A stretch of DNA of 64,000 bases from Aeromicrobium piscarium (GTDB lineage Bacteria > Actinomycetota > Actinomycetes > Propionibacteriales > Nocardioidaceae): the NCBI RefSeq assembly GCF_007421815.1, contig NZ_VLNT01000011.1, positions 32,074 through 96,073 of the forward strand. The letters are read 5' to 3'. This document shows positions 40,909 through 50,126 of this stretch, piece after piece. A model generated the notes under the pieces. The model worked only from the letters and a program-made list of their open reading frames with translations, did no database searches and was not told the origin of the DNA. The translations under genes and the position numbers were made by a program. How positions within the stretch are numbered: the first letter of the stretch is position 1; the number at the start of each line of letters is the position of its first letter.

Positions 40909-43227
40909 TCACTGGTGAAGGCGATAGACGTCGAAGACGCCCTCGATCGAGCGCACCGCGCTCAGCACGTGTCCGAGATGCTTGGGATCGGCCATCTCGA
41001 AGGTGAACTTGGTCTTGGCGACCCGGTCGCGCCCCGTGCTCAGACCGGCGGACAGGATGTTGACGTGCTGATCGGAGATCACCCGGGTGATATCGCTGAG
41101 CAACCGCGGCCGGTCCAGGGCCTCGACCTGGATCGCCACGAGGAACATGCTCTTGGCCGTGGGCGCCCAGGAGACCCCGACGATGCGTTCGGGCTGATCA
41201 CGCAGCGCCTGGAAGTTGACACAGTCGGTTCGGTGGATCGAGACCCCGGAGGTGCGCGTCACGAACCCGGAGATGTCGTCTCCGGGCACCGGCGTGCAGC
41301 AGCGCGCCAGCTTGACCATCACATCGCCGTCGATGCCCTCGACGTCCACGCCCGCCACACTGCGTGACTTCGGCGCGGAGCGCTGCGCGACGGTCGGGAT
41401 CGTCGTCGCCTCGGCGATATCCTCCTCGGCACCCTCGCGCCCCCCGGAGAGGTCGATGACACGCTCGACGACATTCTGGGCGCCGACATTGCTCTCGCCC
41501 ACCGCCGCGTAGAGGCCGGAGATGTCGTTCAGCCCGAGATCGTGGGCGACCGCCTCGAGATTCGCCTGGCTGAACAGCCGATGCAGCGGCAGTCCCTCCT
41601 TGCGCATCTGCTTGGCAATGAGGTCCTTGCCCCGCTCGATCGCCTCGTCGCGACGCTCCTTGGTGAACCACTGGCGGATCTTGTTGCGGGCACGCGGGCT
41701 CTGGACGAAGTCGAGCCAGTCGCGGCTGGGACCGGCATCGGGAGACTTGGAGGTGAAGACCTCGACGACATCGCCGCTCTCCAGCTGCGACTCCAACGAG
41801 ACCAGCCGTCCGTTGACGCGGGCGCCGATACAGGCGTGGCCCACCTCCGTGTGCACGGCGTAGGCGAAATCGACCGGGGTGGCGTTGGCTGGCAGCTGGA
41901 TGAGGTCGCCACGCGGGGTGTAGGCGTAGACGCCCGCATTGCCCATCTCGAAGCGCAAGGAGTCCAGGAAGTCGCTGGAGTCCTCGGTCTCGGACTGCCA
42001 GTCCATCAGCTCGCGCAACCAGACCATGTCCTGGACATCGGGGGCCTTGGCCTTGCCGCCCTTGGAGCCGGCGACCTGCGCCAGGCCGTCCTCCTTGTAC
42101 TTCCAGTGCGCCGCGACACCGTACTCGGCACGACGATGCATCGCGTAGGTGCGGATCTGCAGCTCCACCGGCTTGCCCTGCGGACCGATGACGGTCGTGT
42201 GCAGCGACTGGTACATGTTGAACTTCGGGACGCTGATGTAGTCCTTGAAGCGGCCCGGGATCGGGTTCCAGCGCGCGTGCAGCACGCCGAGGACGGCGTA
42301 ACAGTCGGCGATATCGTCGACGAGGATGCGCACGCCGACCAGATCGAAGATGTCGGAGAACTCGCGACCGCGCACAAGCATCTTCTGATAGATCGAGTAG
42401 TAGTGCTTGGGCCGGCCGGTCACCTTCGCCTTGATCTTGGAGTGGCCGAGGTCGGAGGTGACATCGCTGATGACTCGCTCCAGGAAGCCCTCGCGCGAGG
42501 GCGCCCGCTCGGCGACGAGGCGGACGATCTCGTCGTAGACCTTCGGATGCAGCGTGCCGAAGGCGAGATCCTCCAGCTCCCACTTGATGGTGTTCATGCC
42601 GAGCCGGTGAGCCAACGGGGCGTAGATCTCGATGGTCTCGCGGGCGATGCGCTCCTGCTTGTCCTGTCGCAGATACCGCAGGGTCCGCATGTTGTGCAGG
42701 CGGTCGGCGAGCTTGATGACGAGCACACGGATGTCGCGGCTCATCGCCACGACCATCTTGCGAATGGTCTCCGACTGCGCCGAGTCGCCGTACTTGACCT
42801 TATCGAGCTTGGTCACACCGTCGACCAGATGCACCACTTCGTCGCCGAAGTCCTCGCGCAGCTGATCGATCGTGTACGAGGTGTCCTCGACCGTGTCGTG
42901 CAGGAGCGCCGCGCACAGCGTCGGCGCGGTCATGCCGAGCTCGGCGAGGATGGTGGCGACGGCCAGCGGATGCGTGATGTACGGGTCACCGCTCTTGCGC
43001 GTCTGGCCCTCGTGCATCTGCGCCGCGATGCGGTACGCCTTCTCGATCGAGGCGATATCGCCCTTGGGATGGGTCGCTCGATAGACCTTCAGCAGAGGAT
43101 CCAGCACGGCATTCGGGGCGGCTGTCCGGCCCCCCATGCGCGCGAGTCGGCTGCGTACGCGTGCGCCCGCCGGTGCCGACTCCGAAGTCTTCGGCCCGGT
43201 GGTCTTGTCGACCTGCGGATCTGCCAC
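40909..43227 (-). CDS. relA: Bifunctional (p)ppGpp synthetase/hydrolase Rel
   Basis: The 772-residue long RSH protein makes and degrades the alarmone (p)ppGpp. The hydrolase HD domain is intact ([14 protein letters not shown] at about residues 110-111), the synthetase domain shows [21 protein letters not shown] and [11 protein letters not shown], followed by TGS ([14 protein letters not shown]), a zinc-finger/helical region with [10 protein letters not shown], and an ACT domain ending FDVYRLHQ. I chose GTG 43227 because a perfect AAGGAGG lies 6 nt upstream; the ATG at 43257 would place that site inside the coding sequence. Genomic order apt-relA is standard. Confidence 0.96.
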   Translation of the reverse strand: MADPQVDKTTGPKTSESAPAGARVRSRLARMGGRTAAPNAVLDPLLKVYRATHPKGDIASIEKAYRIAAQMHEGQTRKSGDPYITHPLAVATILAELGMTAPTLCAALLHDTVEDTSYTIDQLREDFGDEVVHLVDGVTKLDKVKYGDSAQSETIRKMVVAMSRDIRVLVIKLADRLHNMRTLRYLRQDKQERIARETIEIYAPLAHRLGMNTIKWELEDLAFGTLHPKVYDEIVRLVAERAPSREGFLERVISDVTSDLGHSKIKAKVTGRPKHYYSIYQKMLVRGREFSDIFDLVGVRILVDDIADCYAVLGVLHARWNPIPGRFKDYISVPKFNMYQSLHTTVIGPQGKPVELQIRTYAMHRRAEYGVAAHWKYKEDGLAQVAGSKGGKAKAPDVQDMVWLRELMDWQSETEDSSDFLDSLRFEMGNAGVYAYTPRGDLIQLPANATPVDFAYAVHTEVGHACIGARVNGRLVSLESQLESGDVVEVFTSKSPDAGPSRDWLDFVQSPRARNKIRQWFTKERRDEAIERGKDLIAKQMRKEGLPLHRLFSQANLEAVAHDLGLNDISGLYAAVGESNVGAQNVVERVIDLSGGREGAEEDIAEATTIPTVAQRSAPKSRSVAGVDVEGIDGDVMVKLARCCTPVPGDDISGFVTRTSGVSIHRTDCVNFQALRDQPERIVGVSWAPTAKSMFLVAIQVEALDRPRLLSDITRVISDQHVNILSAGLSTGRDRVAKTKFTFEMADPKHLGHVLSAVRSIEGVFDVYRLHQ

Positions 43228-43321
43228 GTCACGCCTCCTTGGGACCATCGTACGCACGGGGTTCGCACGCCCGCGCGCGGCGGCACTCGCGGGCGAAAGC
43301 TGGAACCGGCCCGGCCCACGA

Positions 43322-43367
43322 AGGATGTGTCTTGCTGGTTGCTATGACAACCGTGAAGACACATCCT
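43322..43367. promoter_or_regulatory. 12-bp inverted repeat with inner stem upstream of relA
   Basis: AGGATGTGTCTT (43322-43333) is perfectly complementary to AAGACACATCCT (43356-43367), with an inner GGTTG/CAACC pair around CTATGA. It lies between the small membrane ORF and relA, about 95 bp before the relA start. It could be a terminator, an operator or a leader structure of relA; sequence alone does not decide. Confidence 0.6.
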
Positions 43368-43415
43368 CCGTCCGGCCCCGCGCGAGAGCCGCCGGCATCC
43401 CGGGCGAGCCGGCGC

Positions 43416-43511
43416 TCAGAGCAGCATCGTCAACAAGGTCGCCGCCGAGCCGGCGACGAGTGCCCCGGCTGCGACGAGGGCGATGATCTGCATGGTCCGC
43501 CGGCTCATCAT
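43416..43511 (-). CDS. 31-residue membrane peptide between apt and relA
   Basis: A very short ORF reading MMSRRTMQIIALVAAGALV, then AGSAATLLTMLL: basic N-terminus and one transmembrane helix. Its ATG shares a base with the apt stop (TGATG), and ATG 43508 is an equally good start, so it is coupled to apt. The layout (positive N-tail, single helix, about 30 residues) resembles Prli42/DUF4044-type micro-membrane proteins, but homology is only a guess. Confidence 0.5.
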   Translation of the reverse strand: MMSRRTMQIIALVAAGALVAGSAATLLTMLL

Positions 43512-44053
43512 CAGTAGGTCACCAACGCAGCGGTAGGGGTCTGCGTGCCCAGGCGCGCGCGACCGCCGAGCGGAGCCAGCTCGACCAGCACCAGCTGACC
43601 GACGACACGCCCACCGAGACCGGTCACCAGGTCGCGGGCGGCGGACAGGGTCCCGCCCGTGGCGAGGACATCGTCGAGCACGAGCACGCGCTCGCCGGTC
43701 ACGATCGCGTCGCGGTGGATCTCGACCGTGGCCGACCCGTATTCGAGGTCATAGGTGCGGGACTCGACGGCGGCGGGGAGCTTGCCGGCCTTGCGGACCG
43801 GGACGAAACCCGCCCCGAGACGCATCGCGACCGGCGGCGCCAGCACGAAACCGCGCGCCTCGATCCCGACGACCTTGTCGATCGGACCCCAGGTGGCGGC
43901 GATGCCGGCGAGCGCGTCGACCGTGCCCGCGAGCCCCGCGGGGTCGGCGAGCAGAGGAGTGATGTCGCGGAACGTGACACCGGGCTCGGGCCAGTCCTCG
44001 ATCGCCCTGATGTGATCGCGAGCCAGAGACGCGAACTGCTCACTGCTGGTCAT
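43511..44053 (-). CDS. apt: Adenine phosphoribosyltransferase
   Basis: Apt salvages adenine to AMP with PRPP. The 180-residue protein begins MTSSEQFASLARDHIRAIED, has the PGVTFRDITPLL segment, VVGIEARGFVLAPPVA near residue 62, and the PRPP-binding loop VLVLDDVLATGGTLSAA near residue 122. The start at ATG 44053 lies 14 nt inside the upstream lipoprotein gene. Its usual upstream neighbours secD and secF are absent here. Confidence 0.95.
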   Translation of the reverse strand: MTSSEQFASLARDHIRAIEDWPEPGVTFRDITPLLADPAGLAGTVDALAGIAATWGPIDKVVGIEARGFVLAPPVAMRLGAGFVPVRKAGKLPAAVESRTYDLEYGSATVEIHRDAIVTGERVLVLDDVLATGGTLSAARDLVTGLGGRVVGQLVLVELAPLGGRARLGTQTPTAALVTY

Positions 44054-44510
44054 CGGTCGTACCCTCCAAGTCCAGGTCACAGGTCTGCTCGGCATGCTCG
44101 GAGATCTCGGCACTCGCGGTGCCGACTGCCTCCAGGTCCAGATCGGACAGCGCGTCGTCGACCGCGATCAGCTTCGCCTGATCCTCCTCGCTGAGGTCGG
44201 GCTGCTGCGCGAGCTCGATCATCTCGGCGATCGTCAGCCCTTCGTCCTCGACCGCGGCTTGCAGCTCACGGATCGTCGACCCGAAGGTCTGCCAATCGTC
44301 CTGGATCTCCTCTGGCGCCTTCTCTTCCAGCGCCGTCATGTCATCCATGACCTGGTCGATCTGCGAGAAGTCCCCGGCGCTGAGGTCCGCGAAGGGCTCG
44401 CTCACCTTCTCCAGCTCGTCGCAGTAGGCGTCGGTGTCGTCGCTACAGGCCGACAGCGCACCGAGTGTCGCGACGACCGCGATGCCGGCAGCCCACCGGC
44501 GACGCATCAC
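44040..44510 (-). CDS. Small lipoprotein between yajC and apt, unknown function
   Basis: A 156-residue lipoprotein: RRRWAAGIAVVATLGALSAC with Cys21 predicted as lipidated. The mature part is strongly acidic and helical, begins with DAYCDELEK and ends with EQTCDLDLEG, so it has two more cysteines at either end. It shares the YCD, EEKAPEEIQDDWQTF (compare APESIAPDWETI) and LSEEDQAKL blocks with the lipoprotein at 5320-5775. The ATG overlaps the yajC stop (ATGA) and the gene overlaps apt by 14 nt. It occupies the place where secD and secF normally stand. Confidence 0.8.
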   Translation of the reverse strand: MMRRRWAAGIAVVATLGALSACSDDTDAYCDELEKVSEPFADLSAGDFSQIDQVMDDMTALEEKAPEEIQDDWQTFGSTIRELQAAVEDEGLTIAEMIELAQQPDLSEEDQAKLIAVDDALSDLDLEAVGTASAEISEHAEQTCDLDLEGTTDDQQ

Positions 44511-44830
44511 CGCTTCTCGTCGTCGGTGTCGGCCGGCTCGATCTCGTCGTACTCCTCGAGCTCGTCGGCGTCGTCGGCCTCCAGCGGAGTGAACACCTGC
44601 GCGACCGCGGGACGGGCCACGGTCAGGACCGTGCCGGGAGCGACCTCGATGTCGACCGTCTGATCGTCGACCTCGACCAGGGTCCCGTGGATGCCGCTGG
44701 TCAACATGACCCGCTTACCGGGCTCCAGGGTGTTCTGCACCTGCTGGAACTGCTTCTGGCGCTGTCGCGCGGGGCGCAGGACAAGCAGGAAGAAGACGGC
44801 CACGATGGCCACAAGAAGGATGATTTCCAC
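44507..44830 (-). CDS. yajC: Preprotein translocase subunit YajC
   Basis: A 107-residue single-span membrane protein: hydrophobic N-terminus EIILLVAIVAVFFLLVLRP, the family motif ARQRQKQFQQVQNTLEPGK, then MLTSGIHGTLVEVDDQTV, and a long acidic C-terminal tail. YajC associates with SecDF-SecYEG during protein export. It follows ruvB as in other actinobacteria, but a lipoprotein gene and not secD comes next. Confidence 0.93.
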   Translation of the reverse strand: MEIILLVAIVAVFFLLVLRPARQRQKQFQQVQNTLEPGKRVMLTSGIHGTLVEVDDQTVDIEVAPGTVLTVARPAVAQVFTPLEADDADELEEYDEIEPADTDDEKR

Positions 44831-44897
44831 GCGGAGAACTCCAGGTCGCGACGGACAGGTACGACGGCGAGTCTACGGGGCACCGCCGCATCGCCGG

Positions 44898-45938
44898 TCA
44901 CTCGGCGTCGTCGAAGCTGAGCTGCGCGACATCCTGGGGAACCGTGAGTCCCAGATGTCGCCAGGCCGCCGGCGTGGCGATGCGCCCCCGCGGCGTACGC
45001 GCGAGGAAACCGAGGCGTACAAGGAAAGGCTCGGCGAGCTCCTCGACCGTCTCGCGTTCCTCGGCGACCGCCACCGCGAGGGTCGAGATGCCGACCGGTC
45101 CGCCGCCGAAGCTGCGGCAGAGGGCGTCCAGCACGGCGCGATCGAGTCGATCGAGGCCGAGATCGTCGACCTCGTACAGCTCCAGGGCGGCTCGGGCCAC
45201 CCCGTGGTCGACGTGGCCCCCGGCGCGCACCTCGGCGTAATCGCGGACGCGCCGCAGGAGACGATTGGCGATCCGCGGCGTGCCACGAGAGCGCGAGCCG
45301 ATCTCGCGGGCGGCATCGTCGTCGATCGAGAGGTCCAGCAGACGCGCCGAGCGGCGCACGATGTCGTAGAGGTCCTCGGCGGCGTAATAATCGAGTTGGG
45401 CGGTGAAGCCGAATCGATCGCGCAGCGGACCGGGCAGGAGCCCCGCGCGGGTGGTGGCGCCGACGACGGTGAAGGGCGGGATCTCCAGGGGAATCGCCGT
45501 GGCCCCCGGCCCCTTGCCGACCACGACGTCGACGCGGAAGTCCTCCATCGCCATGTAGAGCAGCTCTTCTGCCGGACGCGACATGCGATGGATCTCGTCG
45601 ATGAAGAGCACATCGCCCTCGCCGATCCCCGAGAGGATCGCCGCGAGATCGCCCGCATGCTGGATGGCGGGTCCGGAGGTGAGCCGCAGCGGGGCGGAGA
45701 GCTGGTGGGCGATGATCATCGCCAACGTGGTCTTGCCGAGCCCGGGCGGTCCGCTCAGCAACACGTGATCGGGCGTGCGGCCGCGTGCCACGGCCGCCTC
45801 GAGCACTAGCGCGAGCTGCTCGCGCACACGGTCCTGGCCGACGAGCTCATCGAGGCTCTTGGGTCGCAGGGCTGCCTCGAAGGCGCGGTCCTCGGGCAAC
45901 ACCTCGGCACTGACGGCGTCGTTGAATTCCCCCGTCAT
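44898..45938 (-). CDS. ruvB: Holliday junction branch-migration ATPase RuvB
   Basis: RuvB is the hexameric AAA+ motor that drives branch migration with RuvA. The 346-residue protein has [16 protein letters not shown], Walker [15 protein letters not shown] near residue 62, Walker [17 protein letters not shown] near residue 112, the [19 protein letters not shown] sensor/arginine-finger segment, and a winged-helix end with [13 protein letters not shown] 45938 overlaps the ruvA stop (ATGA). Confidence 0.97.
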   Translation of the reverse strand: MTGEFNDAVSAEVLPEDRAFEAALRPKSLDELVGQDRVREQLALVLEAAVARGRTPDHVLLSGPPGLGKTTLAMIIAHQLSAPLRLTSGPAIQHAGDLAAILSGIGEGDVLFIDEIHRMSRPAEELLYMAMEDFRVDVVVGKGPGATAIPLEIPPFTVVGATTRAGLLPGPLRDRFGFTAQLDYYAAEDLYDIVRRSARLLDLSIDDDAAREIGSRSRGTPRIANRLLRRVRDYAEVRAGGHVDHGVARAALELYEVDDLGLDRLDRAVLDALCRSFGGGPVGISTLAVAVAEERETVEELAEPFLVRLGFLARTPRGRIATPAAWRHLGLTVPQDVAQLSFDDAE

Positions 45939-46534
45939 CGGCGGCCCTTGCCGAGGGTGCGCAGGGCGTCGCGCAGCACGGCCGAGACATCGGGCTCGGT
46001 GCCCTCGGGAAGCTCGGCTGCCGTCGCGTCGATCGCGGCATCGGCATCCTTGGCCGACCAGCCGAGACCGGTGAGCGCCTCGTGCACCTGGCCGCGCCAT
46101 ACGCCGCCCCCAGCCGTGTGAGAGGCGCCCGTGACCGGGCCGACGCGATCCTTGAGCTCCAGGATGATGCGTTCGGCGCCCTTGCGCCCGATGCCGGGGA
46201 CGGTGGTGAGCGTGCTGACCTCGCCGGCGGCGATGGCCTGCCGGATGCGTTCGGGGTCGAGCACGGCGAGCATCGCCTGGGCGACCTTGGGGCCCACGCC
46301 GCTCGCGGTCTGCACGAGCTCGAACATCTCGCGTCCGTCGGCGTCGGCGAAACCGTAGATCGTCAGGGAGTCCTCTCGGACCACCATCGAGGTGAAGAGC
46401 GTCGCGGGCTGGCCGATCCGCAGGCTCGCGATGGTGGCGGGCGTGCAGAAGACCTGGAGTCCCACTCCGCCGACCTCGATCACCGCGGAGGTGACGGTGA
46501 CGGCCGCCACCGGTCCCTTGACGTGTGCGATCAC
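45935..46534 (-). CDS. ruvA: Holliday junction DNA helicase subunit RuvA
   Basis: RuvA binds four-way junctions and loads RuvB. The 199-residue protein starts [12 protein letters not shown] (GTG 46534), has [20 protein letters not shown], the two helix-hairpin-helix motifs [11 protein letters not shown] and [17 protein letters not shown], and a C-terminal RuvB-binding domain after a short linker ([16 protein letters not shown]). The start overlaps the ruvC stop (GTGA). Confidence 0.96.
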   Translation of the reverse strand: MIAHVKGPVAAVTVTSAVIEVGGVGLQVFCTPATIASLRIGQPATLFTSMVVREDSLTIYGFADADGREMFELVQTASGVGPKVAQAMLAVLDPERIRQAIAAGEVSTLTTVPGIGRKGAERIILELKDRVGPVTGASHTAGGGVWRGQVHEALTGLGWSAKDADAAIDATAAELPEGTEPDVSAVLRDALRTLGKGRR

Positions 46535-47067
46535 CGAGCGGTCCTCTCCTTCTGGGCCGCCACGGCGGCGGCGAGTCGGTCGTGTGCGGCCCCGCGCCAG
46601 ATCTGACAGATCGCGAGGGCAAGGGCGTCCGCGGCATCGGCCGGCTTGGGCGCTTGCGCCAGCCGCAGCAACCGGCTGACCATGAGGGTGACCTGCGCCT
46701 TGTCGGCACGACCGCTGCCGGTGACAGCGGCCTTGACCTCGCTGGGCGTGTGCAGCCGGACGTCGAGGCCGTGCCGTGCGGCGACCAGCATCGCGATGCC
46801 GCTGGCCTGGGCCGTGCCCATCACCGTGCTGACATTGTGCTGACTGAAGACGCGTTCGACAGCCATCACCTCCGGGCGGTGCGTGCGCACGGCCTCGTCC
46901 AGCGCCTCCTCCAGCCGCAGCAGGCGACGCGAGAGGTCGAGGTCGGCCGGCGTGCGGACCACCGAGACGTCGACCATCGTGAGCGGCCTGCCGACGCTGC
47001 CCTCGACCACGCCGAGACCGCAACGGGTCAGGCCGGGGTCGATCCCTATGACGCGGACAGAACGCAT
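46531..47067 (-). CDS. ruvC: Crossover junction endodeoxyribonuclease RuvC
   Basis: RuvC resolves Holliday junctions by paired nicks. The 178-residue protein shows the four acidic catalytic positions: [12 protein letters not shown] at residue 6, [11 protein letters not shown] near residue 70, and the C-terminal [14 protein letters not shown] pair, with the [18 protein letters not shown] segment between. I start it at ATG 47067; the open frame continues upstream only because the repeat array there happens to lack stops. Confidence 0.96.
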   Translation of the reverse strand: MRSVRVIGIDPGLTRCGLGVVEGSVGRPLTMVDVSVVRTPADLDLSRRLLRLEEALDEAVRTHRPEVMAVERVFSQHNVSTVMGTAQASGIAMLVAARHGLDVRLHTPSEVKAAVTGSGRADKAQVTLMVSRLLRLAQAPKPADAADALALAICQIWRGAAHDRLAAAVAAQKERTAR

Positions 47068-47144
47068 GTTCGAAAGCCTAACGGGCCGAGCCGTGTGGGC
47101 GCGTACCGCCACGCCGGGGCCCACGCATCCAGCAACCCCGTGCT

Positions 47145-47258
47145 GGCGGTAGCTGGTCAACCCCACCTCCCCGTGGCGGTAACTCGTCAACCCCATCTCC
47201 CCCGTGGCGGTAGCTGGTCAACGTCATGGACCCGCGATGAGGTTGCTGACGTACCGCC
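47145..47258. repeat. Array of four 17-bp variable-core repeats upstream of ruvC
   Basis: GGCGGTA-N4-GTCAAC units at 47145-47161 (core GCTG), 47175-47191 (ACTC) and 47206-47222 (GCTG) in plus orientation, and a minus-strand relative at 47242-47258 (GGCGGTACGTCAGCAAC). In transcription order the array starts 21 bp after the stop of the membrane protein gene. The 212-bp gap contains little else; the ruvC promoter must lie in its left end. Confidence 0.85.
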
Positions 47259-47279
47259 ACGGCGCGGCCGAGCGGGCGG

Positions 47280-47648
47280 TCAGCGCAGGTCGGCGTCCGG
47301 GGTCCGGCCGATCTCACCGGCCAGATCGCGGGCGAGCAGGAAGGCCCCCACCGCCCCACGGGTGACGTACCGAGAGACCTCCTCGTCCTGGCGGATCACC
47401 ACCACGACGCTCCGCCAGCGGTACCCGGCGAAGGCGAGCAGCAGACAGGGCACCGCCAGGGCGACCAGCCACCCCAGCCCCGCGGAGAGGAGCACCGGCG
47501 CCAGGATGACGAGGACGACCGCGAGAGCCGTCAACAGCCCGAAGCCGACCGAGGGCGCCGGCACAATGACCTCGCGCTCGCGATCCGCTCTCCTCGCGAG
47601 GGCACAGCGCAGCCTCCAGTCGACACCGTCGGGCGTGCGCGCCCTCAT
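47280..47648 (-). CDS. Small membrane protein, unknown function
   Basis: A 122-residue protein with two hydrophobic helices (about residues 34-54 and 59-75), a basic N-terminal 26 residues, and a C-terminal soluble tail EEVSRYVTRGAVGAFLLARDLAGEIG. I do not recognise the family. It lies between yebC and ruvC, 16 bp downstream of yebC and probably in its transcript. Confidence 0.55.
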   Translation of the reverse strand: MRARTPDGVDWRLRCALARRADREREVIVPAPSVGFGLLTALAVVLVILAPVLLSAGLGWLVALAVPCLLLAFAGYRWRSVVVVIRQDEEVSRYVTRGAVGAFLLARDLAGEIGRTPDADLR

Positions 47649-47664
47649 CGCCTCGCCGAGCCGG

Positions 47665-48423
47665 TCAGAGCTCGGCCATCACCTCGTCGGGCGCGTCGAA
47701 GTTGGCGTAGACGTTCTGCACGTCGTCGCAGTCCTCGAGCGCGTCGATGAGCTTGACCACCTTGCCAGCACCGGCCGCATCGAGTTCGACCTGGACACTC
47801 GGCAGGAACGACGCCTCAGCGGAGTCGTAGTCGAGGCCGGCCTCCTGGAGTGCCGTGCGCACCGCCACCAGGTCGGTGGCCTCGCTGACCACCTCGAACG
47901 AGCCGTCGAGGTCGTTGACCTCCTCAGCTCCCGCATCGAGCACGGCGACCAGGATGTCGTCCTCATTGGTGGTCGACTCGCCCTGCTCCGCCGGCACGAT
48001 GACGACGCCCTTGCGATTGAACAGATACGAGACCGAGCCCGGGTCGGCCATCGTGCCGCCGTTGCGGGTCATGGCCGTGCGGACCTCCATGGCGGCACGG
48101 TTCTTGTTGTCGGTGAGGCACTCGATGAGCAGCGCGACGCCGTTCGGACCGTAGCCCTCGTACATGATCGTGGTGTAGTCGACCGCACCACCGTCGAGAC
48201 CCCCGCCGCGCTTGACCGCGCGATCGATGTTGTCATTGGGGACCGACTGCTTCTTGGCCTTCTGGATCGCATCGTAGAGGGTCGGATTGCCTTCGGGGTC
48301 AGGACCACCCGTGCGCGCCGCCACCTCGATGTTCTTGATGAGCTTGGCGAACAGCTTGCCGCGCTTGGCGTCGATGACCGCCTTCTTGTGCTTGGTGGTC
48401 GCCCACTTGGAATGCCCTGACAT
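47665..48423 (-). CDS. yebC: YebC/PmpR-family protein
   Basis: A 252-residue member of the YebC family, known as DNA-binding regulators and more recently linked to relief of ribosome stalling. It has the invariant start [21 protein letters not shown], then [25 protein letters not shown] near residue 63, and [11 protein letters not shown]. Order yebC-ruvC is usual for actinobacteria. 11 bp separate it from the pdxT stop. Confidence 0.95.
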   Translation of the reverse strand: MSGHSKWATTKHKKAVIDAKRGKLFAKLIKNIEVAARTGGPDPEGNPTLYDAIQKAKKQSVPNDNIDRAVKRGGGLDGGAVDYTTIMYEGYGPNGVALLIECLTDNKNRAAMEVRTAMTRNGGTMADPGSVSYLFNRKGVVIVPAEQGESTTNEDDILVAVLDAGAEEVNDLDGSFEVVSEATDLVAVRTALQEAGLDYDSAEASFLPSVQVELDAAGAGKVVKLIDALEDCDDVQNVYANFDAPDEVMAEL

Positions 48424-48434
48424 GGCGTCCTTCC

Positions 48435-49046
48435 CTACGACTGAGTCACGAGGTCGACGAAGAGCCGGTGGAGACGATCGTCGTTCCCGACCTCGGGATG
48501 GAACGACGTCGCCATGAGCGGCCCCTGGCGAACAGCGACGATTCTACCGGCGGCACCGTGTTCCGGTGCCGATGCGGGCACTCGGGCGAGCACCTCGACC
48601 CGCGCTCCGGCCTCCTCCACCCAGGGGGCACGGATGAAGACCGCGTGCACCGGCGCGTCGAGGCCGTCGACCGCGAGACCCGTCTCGAAAGAGTCGACCT
48701 GGCGTCCGAAGGCATTGCGCCGGACCGTGATGTCGATGCCCCCGAGGGTCTCCTGACCCTCGATACCGTCGAGCAGACGGTCGGCCAGCATGATCATGCC
48801 CGCGCACGTGCCGAAGGCCGGCATCCCGGCCGCGATCCGCTCGCGCAGCGGCTCACGCAGCTCGAAGATCCGCGCCAGCTTGTCCATCGTCGAGGACTCG
48901 CCGCCCGGAACGATCAGGCCGTCGACGCGGTCGAGCTCCTCGGGCCGGCGCACCGGAAGCGCCCTCGTGCCCAGCCGGTCGAGTGCGTGGAGATGCTCCC
49001 GCACATCGCCCTGGAGGGCGAATACGCCGACGGTGGGGCCGGTCAC
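48435..49046 (-). CDS. pdxT: Pyridoxal 5'-phosphate synthase glutaminase subunit
   Basis: PdxT supplies ammonia from glutamine to PdxS. The 203-residue class I amidotransferase begins [14 protein letters not shown], has [15 protein letters not shown] near residue 44, the nucleophile [11 protein letters not shown] near residue 77, and the catalytic SFHPEVGND near residue 180. It starts at GTG 49046, overlapping the pdxS stop (GTGA), so the two subunits are coupled. Confidence 0.96.
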   Translation of the reverse strand: MTGPTVGVFALQGDVREHLHALDRLGTRALPVRRPEELDRVDGLIVPGGESSTMDKLARIFELREPLRERIAAGMPAFGTCAGMIMLADRLLDGIEGQETLGGIDITVRRNAFGRQVDSFETGLAVDGLDAPVHAVFIRAPWVEEAGARVEVLARVPASAPEHGAAGRIVAVRQGPLMATSFHPEVGNDDRLHRLFVDLVTQS

Positions 49047-49939
49047 CAGCCGCGGGTCTCGAGGCGGTGCGGCTCGGGGATGTCGTCGACATTGATGCCG
49101 ACCATGGCCTCGCCGAGCCCGCGTGACACCTTGGCGATGACATCGGGGTCGTCGAAGAAGGTGGTGGCCTTGACGATCGCGGCGGCGCGCTCGGTCGGGT
49201 TGCCGGACTTGAAGATGCCCGAGCCGACGAAGACGCCCTCGGCGCCGAGCTGCATCATCATCGCGGCGTCGGCCGGCGTGGCGATACCGCCCGCGGTGAA
49301 CAGCACGACCGGCAGCTTGCCCGCCTCGGCGACCTCCTTGACGAGCTCGTACGGCGCCTGCAGCTCCTTGGCGGCGACGTACAGCTCATCGGGTGCCAGC
49401 GTCTGGAGGCGGCGGATCTCACCGCGGATCTTGCGCATGTGGCCCGTGGCATTGGAGACATCGCCGGTGCCGGCCTCGCCCTTGGAGCGGATCATCGCCG
49501 CGCCCTCGGTGATACGGCGCAGGGCCTCGCCGAGATGGGTCGCGCCGCACACGAAGGGCACCGTGAAGGCCCACTTGTCGATGTGGTTGGCGTAGTCGGC
49601 AGGCGTGAGCACCTCGGACTCGTCGACGTAGTCGACGCCGAGGCTCTGCAGCACCTGCGCTTCGACGAAGTGGCCGATGCGCGCCTTGGCCATGACCGGG
49701 ATGGAGACGGCCTCGATGATGCCGTCGATGAGGTCGGGGTCGCTCATCCGCGCGACGCCGCCCTGCGAGCGGATGTCCGCGGGCACGCGCTCGAGGGCCA
49801 TGACGGCGACGGCGCCGGCGTCCTCGGCGATCTTGGCCTGCTCGGCGTTGACGACGTCCATGATGACGCCGCCCTTGAGCATCTCGGCCATGCCGCGCTT
49901 GACCCGGGCGGTTCCGGTGGTGGTCTCTTCGCTGGTCAC
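49043..49939 (-). CDS. pdxS: Pyridoxal 5'-phosphate synthase subunit PdxS
   Basis: PdxS builds PLP from ribose 5-phosphate, glyceraldehyde 3-phosphate and ammonia. The 298-residue (beta/alpha)8 protein has [17 protein letters not shown] near residue 23 with the conserved aspartate, the Schiff-base lysine region [15 protein letters not shown] near residue 80, [12 protein letters not shown] near residue 148 and the late [18 protein letters not shown]. It begins at GTG 49939. Confidence 0.97.
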   Translation of the reverse strand: MTSEETTTGTARVKRGMAEMLKGGVIMDVVNAEQAKIAEDAGAVAVMALERVPADIRSQGGVARMSDPDLIDGIIEAVSIPVMAKARIGHFVEAQVLQSLGVDYVDESEVLTPADYANHIDKWAFTVPFVCGATHLGEALRRITEGAAMIRSKGEAGTGDVSNATGHMRKIRGEIRRLQTLAPDELYVAAKELQAPYELVKEVAEAGKLPVVLFTAGGIATPADAAMMMQLGAEGVFVGSGIFKSGNPTERAAAIVKATTFFDDPDVIAKVSRGLGEAMVGINVDDIPEPHRLETRGW

Positions 49940-50024
49940 CCCTCCAGTCTACGAGCCGTGTCGCGCCGCCTCGAAGCCCGCCCGCCGGGACCGGTCGAGC
50001 CCTCGGGCGCGCTCGTCGTCACCA

Positions 50025-50106
50025 GCGGTGACGAGCGCACGTCTCCGACGCGCTGAGAGGTGTCCAGCACACCGCCGCGGCGAGCGAGAGGTGTCCAGCC
50101 CACCGC
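50025..50106. repeat. Array of three 21-bp variable-core repeats after pgsA
   Basis: GCGGTG-N7-CACSTCTC units: plus 50025-50045 (core ACGAGCG), minus 50055-50075 (core TGCTGGA), minus 50086-50106 (core GGCTGGA). The array starts 20 bp after the pgsA stop in a 187-bp gap before pdxS. Confidence 0.85.
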
Positions 50107-50126
50107 CGCCTCGGGCCGCGAAGGAC

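Noticed and set aside
43089..43364. Minus-strand ORF of 91 codons across the relA start and the upstream hairpin
   Set aside because: It overlaps the relA N-terminus in another frame, has no family features and no ribosome-binding site; the relA frame explains the conservation.
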